DNA of 64,000 nucleotides, from contig CAKZXL010000570.1 of assembly GCA_937883885.1 (NCBI GenBank), positions 1 through 64,000 of the forward strand, written 5' to 3'. Of the stretch, positions 1-9,347 are shown one piece after another (the first letter of the stretch is position 1; each line of letters opens with the position of its first letter). The position numbers and the translations under genes were made by a program. Source of the DNA: an uncultured Aquincola sp. (GTDB lineage: Bacteria; Pseudomonadota; Gammaproteobacteria; Burkholderiales; Burkholderiaceae). A model generated the notes under the pieces. That model did not search any database. It was not told the DNA's origin and saw only the letters and a list, made by a program, of their open reading frames with translations.

Positions 1-2124
1 GGCGGCCTTGACCGGATCGTCGGCGCCGAAGTCGCCGAGTTGCTGCTTCAGCTCGTCGATGAAGAGCACCTTGCGCCGGTTGCGCGTCAGGTACATCTCG
101 CCGGTGATCTGGTGCAGCAGCAGGATGTTGACCACCGCGTGCAGGTCGGGCCGGCGCTTGAGTTCCTCGTTCTCGATGACGACGAAGTCGTTCTCGAAGT
201 CGATGCTGTTGCGGCCCTCGAAGAAGCGCTCGTACTGGCCGCCCCGCGCGTACGGGTTCAGCATGATTGCCAGGTCCTTGATGCGCGGGTCTTCGCGCAC
301 GCCTAGTTCCTCGATCGTGCCGGCCTTGAAGGCGTCGCGCAGCGCGGTGACGGTCAGCTCGTTGCCGTGCGCGCGGAACAGCTTGAGCACCATCGCCGAG
401 ATGGCCTTGTACTGGACCTCGTCGAGCGGCCGCGACATCGAGGCCATCTTCGAGATGGCCGGCACCAGCATGTCGATGTCTTCGTTGATGTCGACGATGT
501 GCGTGAAGGGGTTCAGGCAGATGGCGACATCGGGCTTGAACTCGATGTAGGTGCCCTTGGCCTTGCGGCACAGCTTCTCGAACGAGCGGCCCAGGTCCAG
601 CATCCAGACCTTGGCGTCGATGGCGCGGTAGGACCAGGCCATCTCGTTCATCAGCACCGACTTGCCTGAGCCCGGTGCGCCGATGATTGCGAAGTTGTAG
701 TTGCCGAGGTCGTTGTCGAAGATGTCCAGCGTCATCAGCTGGCCGCGCCGGCCGCCGAACACCAGCGCCGGCGTGCGCGTGCCGCGCCACTCGGCAATCA
801 GCGGCGCCAGGTGGATGGCGTTGGCCATCGTCTTGCGCGAGACGCGGCGCATCTTGGCCAGGTCGCGGTGGAAACGCTCCGACAGCGTCATCGGAAGGCT
901 GGCCAGCAGCGCCTGCCGGTGCATGTAGACGTCGGCGTTGAGCTGGAAGCCCCGGCCGCGCCAGATCGCGTTCGCGGTCTCCTGCGCGGCGACCGACTTC
1001 CCGGGCGGCGAGAAGATCGCCAGCTGGTGGTACAGGCTCACCAAGCTGCTGCCGACGTCGATCGCGTTGGCCGCGGCAGTCCAGTCCTGCAGCTTCTTGC
1101 CTACGTCGGGCATCACCTCGGCCATCTTGCTGCGTGCGTTCTGCGTCGCGCGCACATGGTTGGCCGTGACGACCGACTTCGTGACGTTCGGATCGAGCAC
1201 GTGCACGCCCATCGTCAGCAAGAAGGGCGCGCTGTACTGCAGCGCCGGCTGCATCAGGTCGCCGATCAGGGAGCCCATCTGCCAGAGCGCGAAGCGCTCG
1301 GGGAAGGACTTGATCGAGTAGAAGCGTGCTTCGAGCCGTTGCTCGCTGCCTTCCTTCCACAAGGTCAGGCCGCCGGGCTGCGGATCCTGGATGGTGTCGA
1401 AATCGACGATCTGGTCGCGGATCTCGCGGCCGTCGTCGTAGTGAAGGTTCGGCGCATCGGCCTCTGAGATGCGGTCCGGGTTGGTGAACAGCGCGCACCA
1501 GTTGATCAGGTCGGCCGCGTCGCACACGCGGTTCGGCAGCGAGGCCGAGCGCAGCGTCGAGGCCATCGACTCGCGCAGCGCCACCAGTTCGTCGCGGCGG
1601 TTCAGTTGGCCGGCGTCGCCTGGCAGCGCGACGCTCATCATCAGCCGGAAGTCACGGATCGTGTAGTGGAAGCCCGTGGTCAGCGACCGCTGCGCGCCGC
1701 CCAGCAGATGGCCGACTCGCTGGCGTGCCAGGCGGTGGAAAAGGTTTTCGTTGCGCGCGGGCCGGCCCCAGTGCTTGGCCTTCTCGGCCTGGTCGCTGTC
1801 CTCGACGCGCAGGTTCGCGTAGCGGCAAAGCTGTTCGCGGATGTGCGGCGAGGCGAACAGGTGGAACTGCACTCCGGTGCCGGGCGGGCAGGTGGAGTAC
1901 AGCGACACCAGCACCTCGGCCATGCGTTCGTCGGCACCGGACTGCGGCATCACTTCCAGCAGGAAGCCCAGCCCGTCGCGGTTGACGAACAGCTTCTCGT
2001 CGGCCAGGTAGGCCGAGTAGGGCAGCCAGGCAGCGAACTGTTCGGCGGGCGAGTCGGCTTCGGCACCGAAGGGCAGCCAGTCCGCGAGGCCGGCGCGTTC
2101 GACATGGGGGAGGCCGGCGTTCAT
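1..2124 (-). CDS. traC: TraC, F-type T4SS ATPase (3' end beyond window)
   Basis: TraC is the cytoplasmic VirB4-class ATPase that powers pilus assembly and DNA transfer in F-type secretion systems. Reading leftwards from ATG at 2124, about 708 codons are present before the window ends. A Walker A motif GAPGSGKS has its lysine near residue 488, and a Walker B segment VLFIDEL has D690-E691. The spacing fits TraC of MPF_F systems, which is normally 800-870 residues, so the C-terminus is missing here. It starts 8 bp after the traV stop and is the last visible gene of the traL-E-K-B-dsbC-V-C run. The family call is firm; only the truncation by the window edge limits it. Confidence 0.9.
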   Translation of the reverse strand, partial: MNAGLPHVERAGLADWLPFGAEADSPAEQFAAWLPYSAYLADEKLFVNRDGLGFLLEVMPQSGADERMAEVLVSLYSTCPPGTGVQFHLFASPHIREQLCRYANLRVEDSDQAEKAKHWGRPARNENLFHRLARQRVGHLLGGAQRSLTTGFHYTIRDFRLMMSVALPGDAGQLNRRDELVALRESMASTLRSASLPNRVCDAADLINWCALFTNPDRISEADAPNLHYDDGREIRDQIVDFDTIQDPQPGGLTLWKEGSEQRLEARFYSIKSFPERFALWQMGSLIGDLMQPALQYSAPFLLTMGVHVLDPNVTKSVVTANHVRATQNARSKMAEVMPDVGKKLQDWTAAANAIDVGSSLVSLYHQLAIFSPPGKSVAAQETANAIWRGRGFQLNADVYMHRQALLASLPMTLSERFHRDLAKMRRVSRKTMANAIHLAPLIAEWRGTRTPALVFGGRRGQLMTLDIFDNDLGNYNFAIIGAPGSGKSVLMNEMAWSYRAIDAKVWMLDLGRSFEKLCRKAKGTYIEFKPDVAICLNPFTHIVDINEDIDMLVPAISKMASMSRPLDEVQYKAISAMVLKLFRAHGNELTVTALRDAFKAGTIEELGVREDPRIKDLAIMLNPYARGGQYERFFEGRNSIDFENDFVVIENEELKRRPDLHAVVNILLLHQITGEMYLTRNRRKVLFIDELKQQLGDFGADDPVKAA

Positions 2125-2131
2125 GTCGGCC

Positions 2132-2729
2132 TCAGTCGGGGCTGTCGCCGCTGGCGGGTGCGGCGGGCCGCGTTGGTAGGCCAGGGATCAACTGGTCGAG
2201 ACCGAGCGGACGTTGCACACCCGCGGCTGGGGCGCGTGGCGCCGGGTCCGCGGCGCCCCGTCCGGCGGGCGCGCGCACGGGTGCGTAGGCTTCGCGGATC
2301 GCGCGCTGCGCGTGGTCGACAAGCCAACGGCCGCCATCGACCTGCACGTACACATAGCCCTGGTCGTAGAGGTCGCGGTCGGCGTCCTCCCAGGGTTTGA
2401 ACCACAGGCGCAGGATGCGTGGTGCGGAGCGCAACGGGAGCACCTGCGCTGTGTACGCCGATGCTTTGCGTACGGTAGGTGCGCTTGCCGCTGAAGATGG
2501 TGGTGCCGCTGCCGGCGCAGCAGTCGGCATCGCGCGAGTGCGTTGCGCCGGCAGGTTGTTCGCCACTGCATTGGCATAGGTGCCGGACACGGACTGGCAG
2601 GTGACGCCGTCCGGGGCCTTGCAGGCGTAGCTGGAGTTGCCGCTCAGGCCGGACAGGCTCATGCAGCCGGCGAGCGACACCACCCCGCCGAGAACGGCGT
2701 TGAGCCGGCACACGCGCCGGGCATTCATG
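2132..2729 (-). CDS. traV: TraV, T4SS outer-membrane lipoprotein
   Basis: TraV is the lipoprotein that anchors the TraK/TraB core complex in the outer membrane (VirB7 role). The 198-residue product begins [12 protein letters not shown] and has a lipobox ending LAGC with the lipidated cysteine near residue 22. Two further cysteines (YAC, VTC) follow in the mature N-terminus, as in other TraV proteins. A proline/alanine-rich linker leads to a conserved-looking C-terminal block around [15 protein letters not shown]. The ATG overlaps the TGA of the DsbC-like gene (ATGA at 2726-2729), so translation is probably coupled. The family is assigned from lipobox, size and operon position. Confidence 0.85.
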
Positions 2730-3534
2730 GCTTGGCCTCCAGCGCGGTGCGTGTGAGACGGTCCTCGATCAGCGGCCGGGTGACGAAACCTTCGGTGCGT
2801 GTGCCGTCGGCCCAGATCAGGGTCGGAGTGCCGTTCACGCCGAGCTGGCGCGCGAGCGCCAGGTTGCGCTCGACCGGGTGTTCGCAGGTGGCGGTAGCTG
2901 ACGGCGGCGCCGCGCCGTCGTGCATCGCCTGCCGCCAGGCCTGCGCCCGGTCCGGCGCGCACCAGATCGCGACCGGTCGTGCCATGCCCTGGAAGGGCAG
3001 CAGGAAGGTGTGGATCGTGACGTCGTCGAGGCCGTCGAGTTCGGGCTCGAGCCGGCGGCAGAAGCTGCAGCCGGGGTCGCTGAAGACGGCGAGCTGGCGC
3101 CGGCCATTGCCGCGCACCGTCGTGATCGCATCCGCGACCGGCAGCGATCCGAAAGCGATGGTTGCCGCCGATGGGGTATCGCCCGCGACCGGCTCGGCGC
3201 GAGCGGCGGCCAGCAGGCGCGGGCCGGTCAGGTCGGTCATGGTGCGCGTGTCGAAGAGACGCCCAAAGATGAAGTAGCGCGGGTCGTGTGCGGCGACGAA
3301 CGCGACGTTGCCGTTCATCCAGACTTCGTAGACGCCGGGCACGGGCGAACGCGCGACCTCGGTGAAGTGCGTGCCGGGATGGGCCTTGCGCAGCGAGGCA
3401 AGGAGCCGGGCCTCGTCGGCGCTCGGGCTGGCCGCCACGGCGGCGGACAGCGGCGACAGCAGCGCGATGCACAGCGTGGCGTGTGCCGCAGGCCGTATCA
3501 GTGGCCTGCAGTGGAGCGGGTCAGTAGGAGCCAT
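2725..3534 (-). CDS. DsbC/TrbB-like periplasmic disulfide isomerase of the transfer operon
   Basis: This is a periplasmic thioredoxin-fold protein likely to form or isomerise disulfides in transfer proteins. The 269-residue product has an N-terminal signal peptide ending near AAVAAS, a DsbC-like dimerisation region, then the redox motif CSFC within [11 protein letters not shown] cis-proline context ([10 protein letters not shown]) sits in the C-terminal part. DsbC homologues are a regular component of F-type and SXT-type systems, where several mating proteins are cysteine-rich. It overlaps traB by 14 bp and traV by 5 bp. A second DsbC-like gene at 63,167 belongs to the copper operon and has CPYC instead. 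Confidence 0.85.
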   Translation of the reverse strand: MAPTDPLHCRPLIRPAAHATLCIALLSPLSAAVAASPSADEARLLASLRKAHPGTHFTEVARSPVPGVYEVWMNGNVAFVAAHDPRYFIFGRLFDTRTMTDLTGPRLLAAARAEPVAGDTPSAATIAFGSLPVADAITTVRGNGRRQLAVFSDPGCSFCRRLEPELDGLDDVTIHTFLLPFQGMARPVAIWCAPDRAQAWRQAMHDGAAPPSATATCEHPVERNLALARQLGVNGTPTLIWADGTRTEGFVTRPLIEDRLTRTALEAKP

Positions 3535-4864
3535 CGTCGTCGGCCTCCGGGCTGCGAGTGGTTGAAGACGGATTCGCTCCGGCGCGCTGCTCGGAGCCGG
3601 ATGGCGGCGGGTCGATGCGCACGCCCTTGGTGATGACGACGTCGATTTCGCGGCCGGCGTCCACCTCGATCACCGGAAACGTGTTCTCTGCGAGCTTGAT
3701 GTAGTACTGCGCCAGCCGGTCGAGGGCGCGCCCGACGCCGGTGCCCAGGCCGGCGCGGTAGGCGTCGGCACCCGAAGCGGTGGCGATCGTGCCCAGCGCT
3801 GAGGTGCTGTAGCTGGTGGACGAGGTGGCCAGGCCCTGGCCGATGCCGCTGACCACGCCGGCCAGCAGCGCGTTGGCCAGCATCTGCCCCTGCTTGGTGA
3901 CCAGACGGCCGCGCATGCCGACCTTGCCGTCTTCGCCGTACACGCTGCCCTGGATGCGGACCTCCAGCGCCGCGCCGTCGGCGCGCACGCAGGAGAGGTT
4001 CTCGGTCCGCAGGTAGGCCCGTTCGGAACTGATGTCGCCGTAGCCCGCAGCGATCACGAAGCAGTCGCGGTACTCACCGCGGAAGCGGTTCGGCAGCACC
4101 GAGTTGTCGGACAAGCGGATCAGCACCGGGTGCGGATTGGATTGCGACTGACCGCCGGTGGGCGCATCCAGGCCGCCGAGCAGCGTGCCGCGCGTGAAGC
4201 TCACGGGCAGGAAGGTCGACACCGTGCGAGCGTCGGCAGCTGCCGGCGTCGGGGCGCTGGTGGCAGTGCGATCGGCCACTGCGATGCGCATCAAGGCCGG
4301 CGGGGCTGGTGCCTGAAGCGGCAACGCCGAGGAGAGGGGTGCCGGCGGGACGCCGGGCGGCATCGCCCCTGCAGCGGGCGTGCGTGGTGCCGGTGGCGGT
4401 GGCGGCAGGGCTGACGGCGGGGGAAGAGAAGGCGCGGGAGCAACCGGGCTCGGAACGGGCGCCGGCACGGGCGACTGAACCGCCTGCGTGGTCGCGGTCA
4501 ACCGCTGCTCGAGTTCGGCGAAGCGCTGCATCGTGCGCGCCTCAAAGGCCTGGCGGTCCTTGTTCAGCCGGCCTTGCTCTTCTCGCTCGCTCTCGTACTG
4601 CGCCAACTTGCTGCCGGCCGTGCCGACCCACTGGTCCACCGGGTTGACCTGCTGGCCGGGTGGCATCACGCCGATGTTGGTGACCGGGCCGGGCGCCGCG
4701 CCGTGGGTCTTGCTCGCTTGACCCGAGGGGGTGCCCTCGGCAAAGGCGAAGACCAGCCACAGCAGGCCCACGCCGCCCAGCAGGATCGCGCCGAGCATGG
4801 CGTACTGGCGCTGCCGCGGCGTCAGGCGCTCGACGAGCGAGCGCAACGGGGTGGGCAGGTTCAT
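3521..4864 (-). CDS. traB: TraB, inner-membrane VirB10-like scaffold
   Basis: TraB spans the periplasm and links the inner-membrane ATPases to the TraK/TraV outer ring. The 447-residue product starts [10 protein letters not shown], with one transmembrane helix at about residues 22-42. A coiled-coil-prone stretch around the [10 protein letters not shown] region and a long proline-rich spacer follow. The C-terminal TrbI/VirB10 beta-barrel domain contains the segments [20 protein letters not shown] and [20 protein letters not shown]. Length agrees with other TraB proteins. Its ATG overlaps the traK stop as ATGA. A longer open frame extends upstream inside traK, but the ATG at 4864 is the coupled and natural start. 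Confidence 0.9.
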   Translation of the reverse strand: MNLPTPLRSLVERLTPRQRQYAMLGAILLGGVGLLWLVFAFAEGTPSGQASKTHGAAPGPVTNIGVMPPGQQVNPVDQWVGTAGSKLAQYESEREEQGRLNKDRQAFEARTMQRFAELEQRLTATTQAVQSPVPAPVPSPVAPAPSLPPPSALPPPPPAPRTPAAGAMPPGVPPAPLSSALPLQAPAPPALMRIAVADRTATSAPTPAAADARTVSTFLPVSFTRGTLLGGLDAPTGGQSQSNPHPVLIRLSDNSVLPNRFRGEYRDCFVIAAGYGDISSERAYLRTENLSCVRADGAALEVRIQGSVYGEDGKVGMRGRLVTKQGQMLANALLAGVVSGIGQGLATSSTSYSTSALGTIATASGADAYRAGLGTGVGRALDRLAQYYIKLAENTFPVIEVDAGREIDVVITKGVRIDPPPSGSEQRAGANPSSTTRSPEADDDGSY

Positions 4865-5727
4865 CGTTCGCCTCCACGGCGGATCACGTAGACGCTGGTG
4901 CTCTCGCCGGGCCGCAAATGGTGATGCTCGACCGCGACGCCCAGCACCTGGCCGCCGGCCTTGCTGTCGGGACGGTCGAACTCCTGTTCGGCGAGCACCA
5001 TCACGGCAGCGCTGATGTTCTGCAGCAGGTACTTCTCGCCGCTCAGGCCGCGAGCTTCGTAGCGGCGCATCAGCGAGAAGCGCGCCTCGGCCCATAGCTG
5101 CACCGGCTGGTTGAGCTCGTCGACGCGCAGGTCCGGCGGCACGCGGTCCGACGCCATCGCCACCAGCAACGCCTTCATGGCGCGCACGTGGTGAGCCGAG
5201 GGGCTCGACGGACCGATCGCGGCGCGGCCATCGACCGGCGTCGGCGGGACGCTGCGGTCACGGATCAGGATGGTGTCGGCCGGTGTATCGGCCCGGCGCA
5301 GGATCAGCGTGTAGGTGGCGTGTGCCGACGAGATGAACAGGTTCACCGGCTTGCCGGCAGCGCCGGCATCGCCGACCGACGCGACCGGCCGCACGTAGAT
5401 CTCACCCTTGTCGCGGTCGCACTCGACGACGATTTCGCCGGCGGGGTTGACCACCGGCGAGATCGGCGCCGCCAGCGAGCCGGGCGACGCAGTTGCTCCA
5501 GCCGCCATGCCGCCGCAGGAACTGGAATGGATGTTGCCGAAGACATCGGTGATCGGCGCACCCTCGATGCGGATGCGCGTCGGCTCCTTGACCGACAGGA
5601 TGGCTTCCACCGCCACGCCGTCGCGCGCGTCGACGATCTGCAGCGCGTGGCTTGCCGGAGCGCAGGCCAGCGCGATCAGCGCAGCCGCGATGTGTCTCCG
5701 CGCGCCGATGGGGCTACGAGGCCGCAT
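4861..5727 (-). CDS. traK: TraK, secretin-like T4SS core protein
   Basis: TraK is the VirB9-like outer-membrane-associated component of the F-type core complex. The 288-residue product has a signal peptide (AAALIALACAPASHA) followed by beta-rich sequence opening with an LQIVDARDGV segment. A phrase typical of TraK, TRIRIEGAPITDVFG, lies near residues 48-62, and the C-terminus contains GLSGEKYLLQNISAAVMVL, also typical of the family. It overlaps traE by 14 bp upstream and traB by 4 bp downstream, which fits production at matched levels with its partners. I see no disruption. Confidence 0.88.
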   Translation of the reverse strand: MRPRSPIGARRHIAAALIALACAPASHALQIVDARDGVAVEAILSVKEPTRIRIEGAPITDVFGNIHSSSCGGMAAGATASPGSLAAPISPVVNPAGEIVVECDRDKGEIYVRPVASVGDAGAAGKPVNLFISSAHATYTLILRRADTPADTILIRDRSVPPTPVDGRAAIGPSSPSAHHVRAMKALLVAMASDRVPPDLRVDELNQPVQLWAEARFSLMRRYEARGLSGEKYLLQNISAAVMVLAEQEFDRPDSKAGGQVLGVAVEHHHLRPGESTSVYVIRRGGER

Positions 5728-6280
5728 GGGGCAGCTCCTTGAAGGTCTTGAGATGCACGCGGCCGCCGGCGTAGCTGAACTCCACCAGGTAGGCCTTCAG
5801 GTCGTTGGCGGTCTCGACGCCGTTGACCAGCGTGCGCAGCCGGCCGCGCACCACCACCGACTGGCCTTCCTCGCTGGGCACCAGCTGCTGCGGTGCGAAC
5901 GCCGTGCTGGCGTTGATGCGCTTGAGCCGCGCTGCCTCGAGCTCCTGCCGGGTCTTCAGGCCGCCGTGCTGCTCGGGCTCGACGTAGCCGAGCAGGATGT
6001 CCCTCTTCCAGTCGATCGAAGCCGGTGTCACGTCGAGCACCAGCCAGGCAACGAAGCTGCCCATCTGTTCCAGGTACTCACCGCTGGCCTTGTCGCGCGT
6101 GACCCAGAAGGACTTGTTGACCGACGGCGGCACGACCACGGTGCGCACGGCGCCCAGCAGGTTCAGCACCACGGCCAGCGCCAGCACATGGCCGGCCGCC
6201 AGCAGGCCGACGGCCGCGCCGAGCGTGCGGTTGCGGCGCCGCAGTTCCTTCACGTCGCCGCTGAGCCGTTCGAAGTCCAT
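5714..6280 (-). CDS. traE: TraE, inner-membrane VirB5/VirB8-like T4SS protein
   Basis: TraE is an inner-membrane protein required for F-type pilus assembly. The 188-residue product begins MDFERLSGDVKELRRRN, has one N-terminal transmembrane helix (about residues 22-44), and continues with the motif PPSVNKSFWVTRDKASGEYL, the strongest family signature here. The remainder is a soluble periplasmic domain ending VHLKTFKELPHA. Length is typical (180-200). It lies 18 bp downstream of traL and overlaps traK by 14 bp, preserving the canonical traL-traE-traK order. Confidence 0.9.
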   Translation of the reverse strand: MDFERLSGDVKELRRRNRTLGAAVGLLAAGHVLALAVVLNLLGAVRTVVVPPSVNKSFWVTRDKASGEYLEQMGSFVAWLVLDVTPASIDWKRDILLGYVEPEQHGGLKTRQELEAARLKRINASTAFAPQQLVPSEEGQSVVVRGRLRTLVNGVETANDLKAYLVEFSYAGGRVHLKTFKELPHAAS

Positions 6281-6298
6281 GGCGGGCGCGCTCCGGTC

Positions 6299-6598
6299 TC
6301 AGCCGACCATGCGGCGGATGTGCGAGGGCGGCGTGGCGCGCATCGCGGTCAGCGGGCTGGTCGGCAGGTGCCAGTAGAGCCAGTGGATCGCGAAGGCCGG
6401 GTGCTTGTCGGCCTTGATGCGGGCGATCCAGCGCGAGGTGAAGAGCCCCGCGGCAAAGCACAGCGCAAACGAGAGCTTCGAGCCCGACATGTAGCCCATG
6501 AACAGGCCCAGCAGGGCAGGCGCCGCGACGTCGACGTCCCAGAAGCCGATCTTCCATTGGTCGTCGAGACGCCGCGGGATGTAGGTGTCGGCGTGCAT
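6299..6598 (-). CDS. traL: TraL, small inner-membrane T4SS protein
   Basis: TraL is the VirB3-like small membrane subunit of F-type systems. The 99-residue product starts MHADTYIPRRLDDQWKIGFW, a good match to the conserved N-terminus (YIPRxLDD, then a hydrophobic span). A central hairpin of two hydrophobic stretches follows, then a C-terminal segment containing AIHWLYWHLPTSP. The ATG at 6598 was chosen because it gives the family's usual length; an upstream in-frame ATG at 6646 would overlap the pilin gene. It sits directly downstream of the pilin gene. Confidence 0.9.
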   Translation of the reverse strand: MHADTYIPRRLDDQWKIGFWDVDVAAPALLGLFMGYMSGSKLSFALCFAAGLFTSRWIARIKADKHPAFAIHWLYWHLPTSPLTAMRATPPSHIRRMVG

Positions 6599-6638
6599 GG
6601 AGCCTCCGGGCGGTGCGTGCAGCAGTGATCGCGGAGGC

Positions 6639-6995
6639 TCAGACAACCGCGCCCATGATGGCGCCGGCGATCACCAGGCCGACGGCGGCGAAGATCGCCA
6701 GGCCGACGTAGAACAGCACCGGGCCGAAGTTGCGCAGTGCCGCCAGCGAGATCAGCGCGACGACGAAGCCCACGAAGCCGACCAGCGCCTTGATGCCGGG
6801 GCCGAGGCTGGCAATGGCGGTGAGCGCGGAAGTCAGCGGGCCGGTGATGCCGGTGAAGGCGACCAGATCCAGCGCATGGCCGGGGAAGGCGATGCCCAGG
6901 CCGAGCGCGATCAGGCACAGCAGGGCAGCGACGGCCCACGGCCGGCGCACAGCGCGGCGGGTCAATGTGGGAGTGGCAAGGGTGGTGGTGGTCAT
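6639..6995 (-). CDS. TraA-like pilin subunit
   Basis: This 118-residue product has the layout of a conjugative pilin (TraA/VirB2 type). A basic N-terminus (MTTTTLATPTLTRRAVRRP) precedes a hydrophobic signal segment (WAVAALLCLIALGLGIAFPGHA). Two long hydrophobic helices in the mature part are separated by a short glycine/lysine loop (SLGPGIKALVG). It lies immediately upstream of traL, where F-type elements carry traA. The ATG at 6995 has a GAGG-type ribosome site a few bases upstream; longer readings starting at 7184 add a non-conserved arginine-rich extension. Pilins diverge quickly, so the call rests on topology and position. Confidence 0.7.
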   Translation of the reverse strand: MTTTTLATPTLTRRAVRRPWAVAALLCLIALGLGIAFPGHALDLVAFTGITGPLTSALTAIASLGPGIKALVGFVGFVVALISLAALRNFGPVLFYVGLAIFAAVGLVIAGAIMGAVV

Positions 6996-7143
6996 GGAAA
7001 CCTCATTGGTTTGGCGTGGAGAGAGAAGTTCGGGTCGGCGGTCAGGGTGGTGGCGCGTGCGTGCGAGCGCCGGCGCGGCGGTGCTCGGCAGCTGCACCAG
7101 CGCCATGCGGGCCTGGCCGCGCCGATGGGGCGCACCCTCGGGC

Positions 7144-7854
7144 TCACAACGCGCCTCCGTCACGTTCGAAAGTGACCTCGACACGCCGGTTGGCTGCCCG
7201 GCCCGAAGCGCTGTCGTTGCCGGCGGCGTAGCAGCACGCCCCTTGTGACTGCACGCGGACCTCAGCGGCGGCCAGCGCGCGGGCGTGCCGTGCCGTCAGG
7301 TAGCGCTCCACCGCTTCTGCGCGGGCCTGCGCGAGGGCCTGATTCGCAGCAGCGGGCCCGATGCTGTCGGTGCGGCCAGCGATCAGCACACGGCGAACCG
7401 GCAGCGGCTGCGTGGCCGCGAGGTCGAGTGCGTCGCGGCTGGCGCCATCGAGGTCCGAGCGACCGAAGCCGAAGTGCACGACGACGTTCAGCGGTGACGG
7501 ATCTTCGATCACCTCGGATGCCGAGACTGGCGGCGGCCTGTGCAAGCCCGTCGGCGTCAGCGCCGATGCGTCTTGTGCGAGGGGCGTACGCGCAGGCGAC
7601 GGTTGCGCGGGGACTGGCGCCGATGCGGGCGCCGGGAGCGACTTGGTGCTGGGCCTTGGGCAGGCTGGCGGCTGGCACAGCGCGAAGCGCGCGTCGCGAC
7701 CGAAGCCGGACTGCGCGATGCGAGTAGCGCCGATGTTGGCTGGCGCAGGCGCGGGCGATACCGAGGGTTCGGGCCCGGCCAGTTCCATCGAACCGCAGGC
7801 GGCGACGCCGAGCGCAATCCACGCCAGCAGTGGGCGGCGTGAGGAGCGCTTCAT
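7144..7854 (-). CDS. OmpA-family peptidoglycan-binding lipoprotein
   Basis: This is a 236-residue envelope protein with a lipobox (LGVAACGS, cysteine near residue 20), a long proline/alanine-rich linker and a C-terminal OmpA-like domain. The domain shows [20 protein letters not shown], an [19 protein letters not shown] stretch equivalent to the GHTD..G motif, and a terminal [11 protein letters not shown], the usual NRRVEI peptidoglycan-binding signature. It probably tethers the transfer apparatus to the cell wall. Its ATG overlaps the stop of the lytic transglycosylase (ATGA at 7851-7854). About 150 bp separate it from the pilin gene, leaving room for a separate promoter there. Confidence 0.8.
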   Translation of the reverse strand: MKRSSRRPLLAWIALGVAACGSMELAGPEPSVSPAPAPANIGATRIAQSGFGRDARFALCQPPACPRPSTKSLPAPASAPVPAQPSPARTPLAQDASALTPTGLHRPPPVSASEVIEDPSPLNVVVHFGFGRSDLDGASRDALDLAATQPLPVRRVLIAGRTDSIGPAAANQALAQARAEAVERYLTARHARALAAAEVRVQSQGACCYAAGNDSASGRAANRRVEVTFERDGGAL

Positions 7855-8378
7855 GGCCTGACTCCAGTGGTGGCAGGCAGCTTGCGAAACACCTGCCACG
7901 CGTAGCGCGACCGAGCCTCGGCGCACCGTGTGCCCTTCAACTGCGAGCAGGCCGCGTTGTAGGCCCCGACCCCGTTCCAGGTGGTGCCATGCCGCGAGAA
8001 CGTGTCCGCGAGCAGCCAGGCGCCCACCTGGATGTTGGTGCAGGGGTCGAACAAGTGCCCTTCGGCGATGCCGTGGCGGGCCAGCCGCGGAAGGTGCGAG
8101 CTGTTGATCTGCATGAGGCCGATGTCGTAGGAGCCTGTACGCTCCACGTGCGACCGGTTGACGGCGCGCGGATTGAGGTTCGACTCGACGCGAGCAATCG
8201 CATAGAGCAGTTCGGCGGCGACGCCGTAGCGCTGCGCTGCCTGCTCCCAGCACGCCTGCGCCGGCAGCCCCACGAGCGCCATGAGCCAAAGCGAAGCCCA
8301 CCGCACGACGCGCGCCAAAGCCGACCGCGGAGCAGACGAGGCGCAAGGCATCGGGGTGGGCAGAGTGGGGAACATCAC
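7851..8378 (-). CDS. T4SS lytic transglycosylase (VirB1-like)
   Basis: This periplasmic enzyme opens the peptidoglycan for assembly of the secretion channel. The 175-residue product has a signal peptide ending PAQA and a compact SLT domain. The domain contains [18 protein letters not shown], where the glutamate of ARVESN is the predicted catalytic acid, followed by [15 protein letters not shown] and [12 protein letters not shown]. These three blocks are the standard transglycosylase signatures. A GGAG ribosome site precedes the ATG at 8378. It is translationally coupled to the OmpA-like gene and appears to head the visible minus-strand transfer run. Confidence 0.88.
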   Translation of the reverse strand: MMFPTLPTPMPCASSAPRSALARVVRWASLWLMALVGLPAQACWEQAAQRYGVAAELLYAIARVESNLNPRAVNRSHVERTGSYDIGLMQINSSHLPRLARHGIAEGHLFDPCTNIQVGAWLLADTFSRHGTTWNGVGAYNAACSQLKGTRCAEARSRYAWQVFRKLPATTGVRP

Positions 8379-8523
8379 GGCTCCGGAGACAGGTCGGCAC
8401 GCTCGCTGGCCAGCAGGCCGCGAGGCAAGGCTGGCGATGCCAGCGAGGGTCGGGTTCGGGTGGGCCGGCGTCGGGGCCGGCAGGGTGCTCAGCGGGTCGG
8501 CGCACTTGCGCGCGAGGTGCGCA

Positions 8524-9018
8524 TCACGCGGGGCGTGGCAGTCGCCATCGGGACGAGCGATCGGCCATGTTTAGGCGCGCCTGGCGCAGTACGCGCGCAT
8601 CGGCATCGTCGATCTGGCGGGCGAGGGCGACGCATGCGGTGGTCAGCTGGTCGAGCTGGAACTTGGGGTTCGGGTGCCGGTTGGCTGGCGAGCGCTGCAC
8701 GGCCTGCAGCAACTCGTACTGCGGGCGCCACATCGACTCGCGACGGCGCGGCGTGTTCGGCGCGCGCAGCACGAGCTGGGTGCCGAGGAAGCCGAAGATG
8801 CGCCCCGGCGCATCATCCGTCTCGAAGACCAGCGACACGCAGGCGCTGATCAGGTCCGGGAAGCGGAAGGTTGGCGACGTGTTGTCGTCACTGCGCAGCA
8901 GGCCGTACAGCCACTCGTGCTCGTCGAGGAAGAGTCGCGTCTCGACGGTGTCTGCGCGCTCGCCGGGTGAGCTGCCGTGGGCACTGGCGTCGGGGGCGTT
9001 GTGCGAAGCGGAGATCAT
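8524..9018 (-). CDS. Conserved-looking hypothetical protein beside the transfer genes
   Basis: I do not recognise this 164-residue protein. It has no signal peptide or membrane segment and looks like a soluble, mainly helical protein. It contains two similar short blocks, [21 protein letters not shown] and [23 protein letters not shown], which suggests an internal duplication of a roughly 25-residue helical unit. It lies 145 bp upstream of the transglycosylase on the same strand, so it could be the first gene of the transfer operon or a boundary gene next to the inserted island at 9,348. Codon use resembles the tra genes. Confidence 0.6.
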   Translation of the reverse strand: MISASHNAPDASAHGSSPGERADTVETRLFLDEHEWLYGLLRSDDNTSPTFRFPDLISACVSLVFETDDAPGRIFGFLGTQLVLRAPNTPRRRESMWRPQYELLQAVQRSPANRHPNPKFQLDQLTTACVALARQIDDADARVLRQARLNMADRSSRWRLPRPA

Positions 9019-9347
9019 GGGCGCATCCCTGGGTCATTGGCTGCGGGCGGTGCTCTTTGGAGCGGGTGACCGGAAGGGTAGGCAGGGCGCAGCGCCGGCG
9101 CCGGGCGGAATGCAGCGAATGAGAGGGGGGTTTCGGGGTCATGGATCGCAGCTTCGCGACTGTGCCAGTGCGCAAACGGACGACTCCAAGGCCGCGTCCG
9201 CAACTGAGTTCGGTAGAGTCGAGTCAATGAGGAATAGAAGCCTCTTCGTCAGAGGCGAAGTGGTTGGAACGTGCGGTGCCGATGTCGAAAGGCTTCTCGC
9301 CCTTCGGAGGGCCGACCAGATGACAAGCGACGCGGGGAGGTTGGCTC
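9019..9347. other. Gene-free junction between transfer operon and inserted island
   Basis: This 329 bp stretch separates the minus-strand transfer run from the plus-strand GHKL gene. I see no convincing coding frame, inverted repeat or tRNA-like sequence. It presumably holds divergent promoters for both sides; a GGGGAGG ribosome site at its right end serves the GTG start at 9348. Confidence 0.5.

Noticed and set aside
2543..3277. Long plus-strand open frames opposite traV and the DsbC-like gene
   Set aside because: They lie antisense to well-supported transfer genes and show only arginine/alanine-rich composition expected of GC-rich shadow frames.
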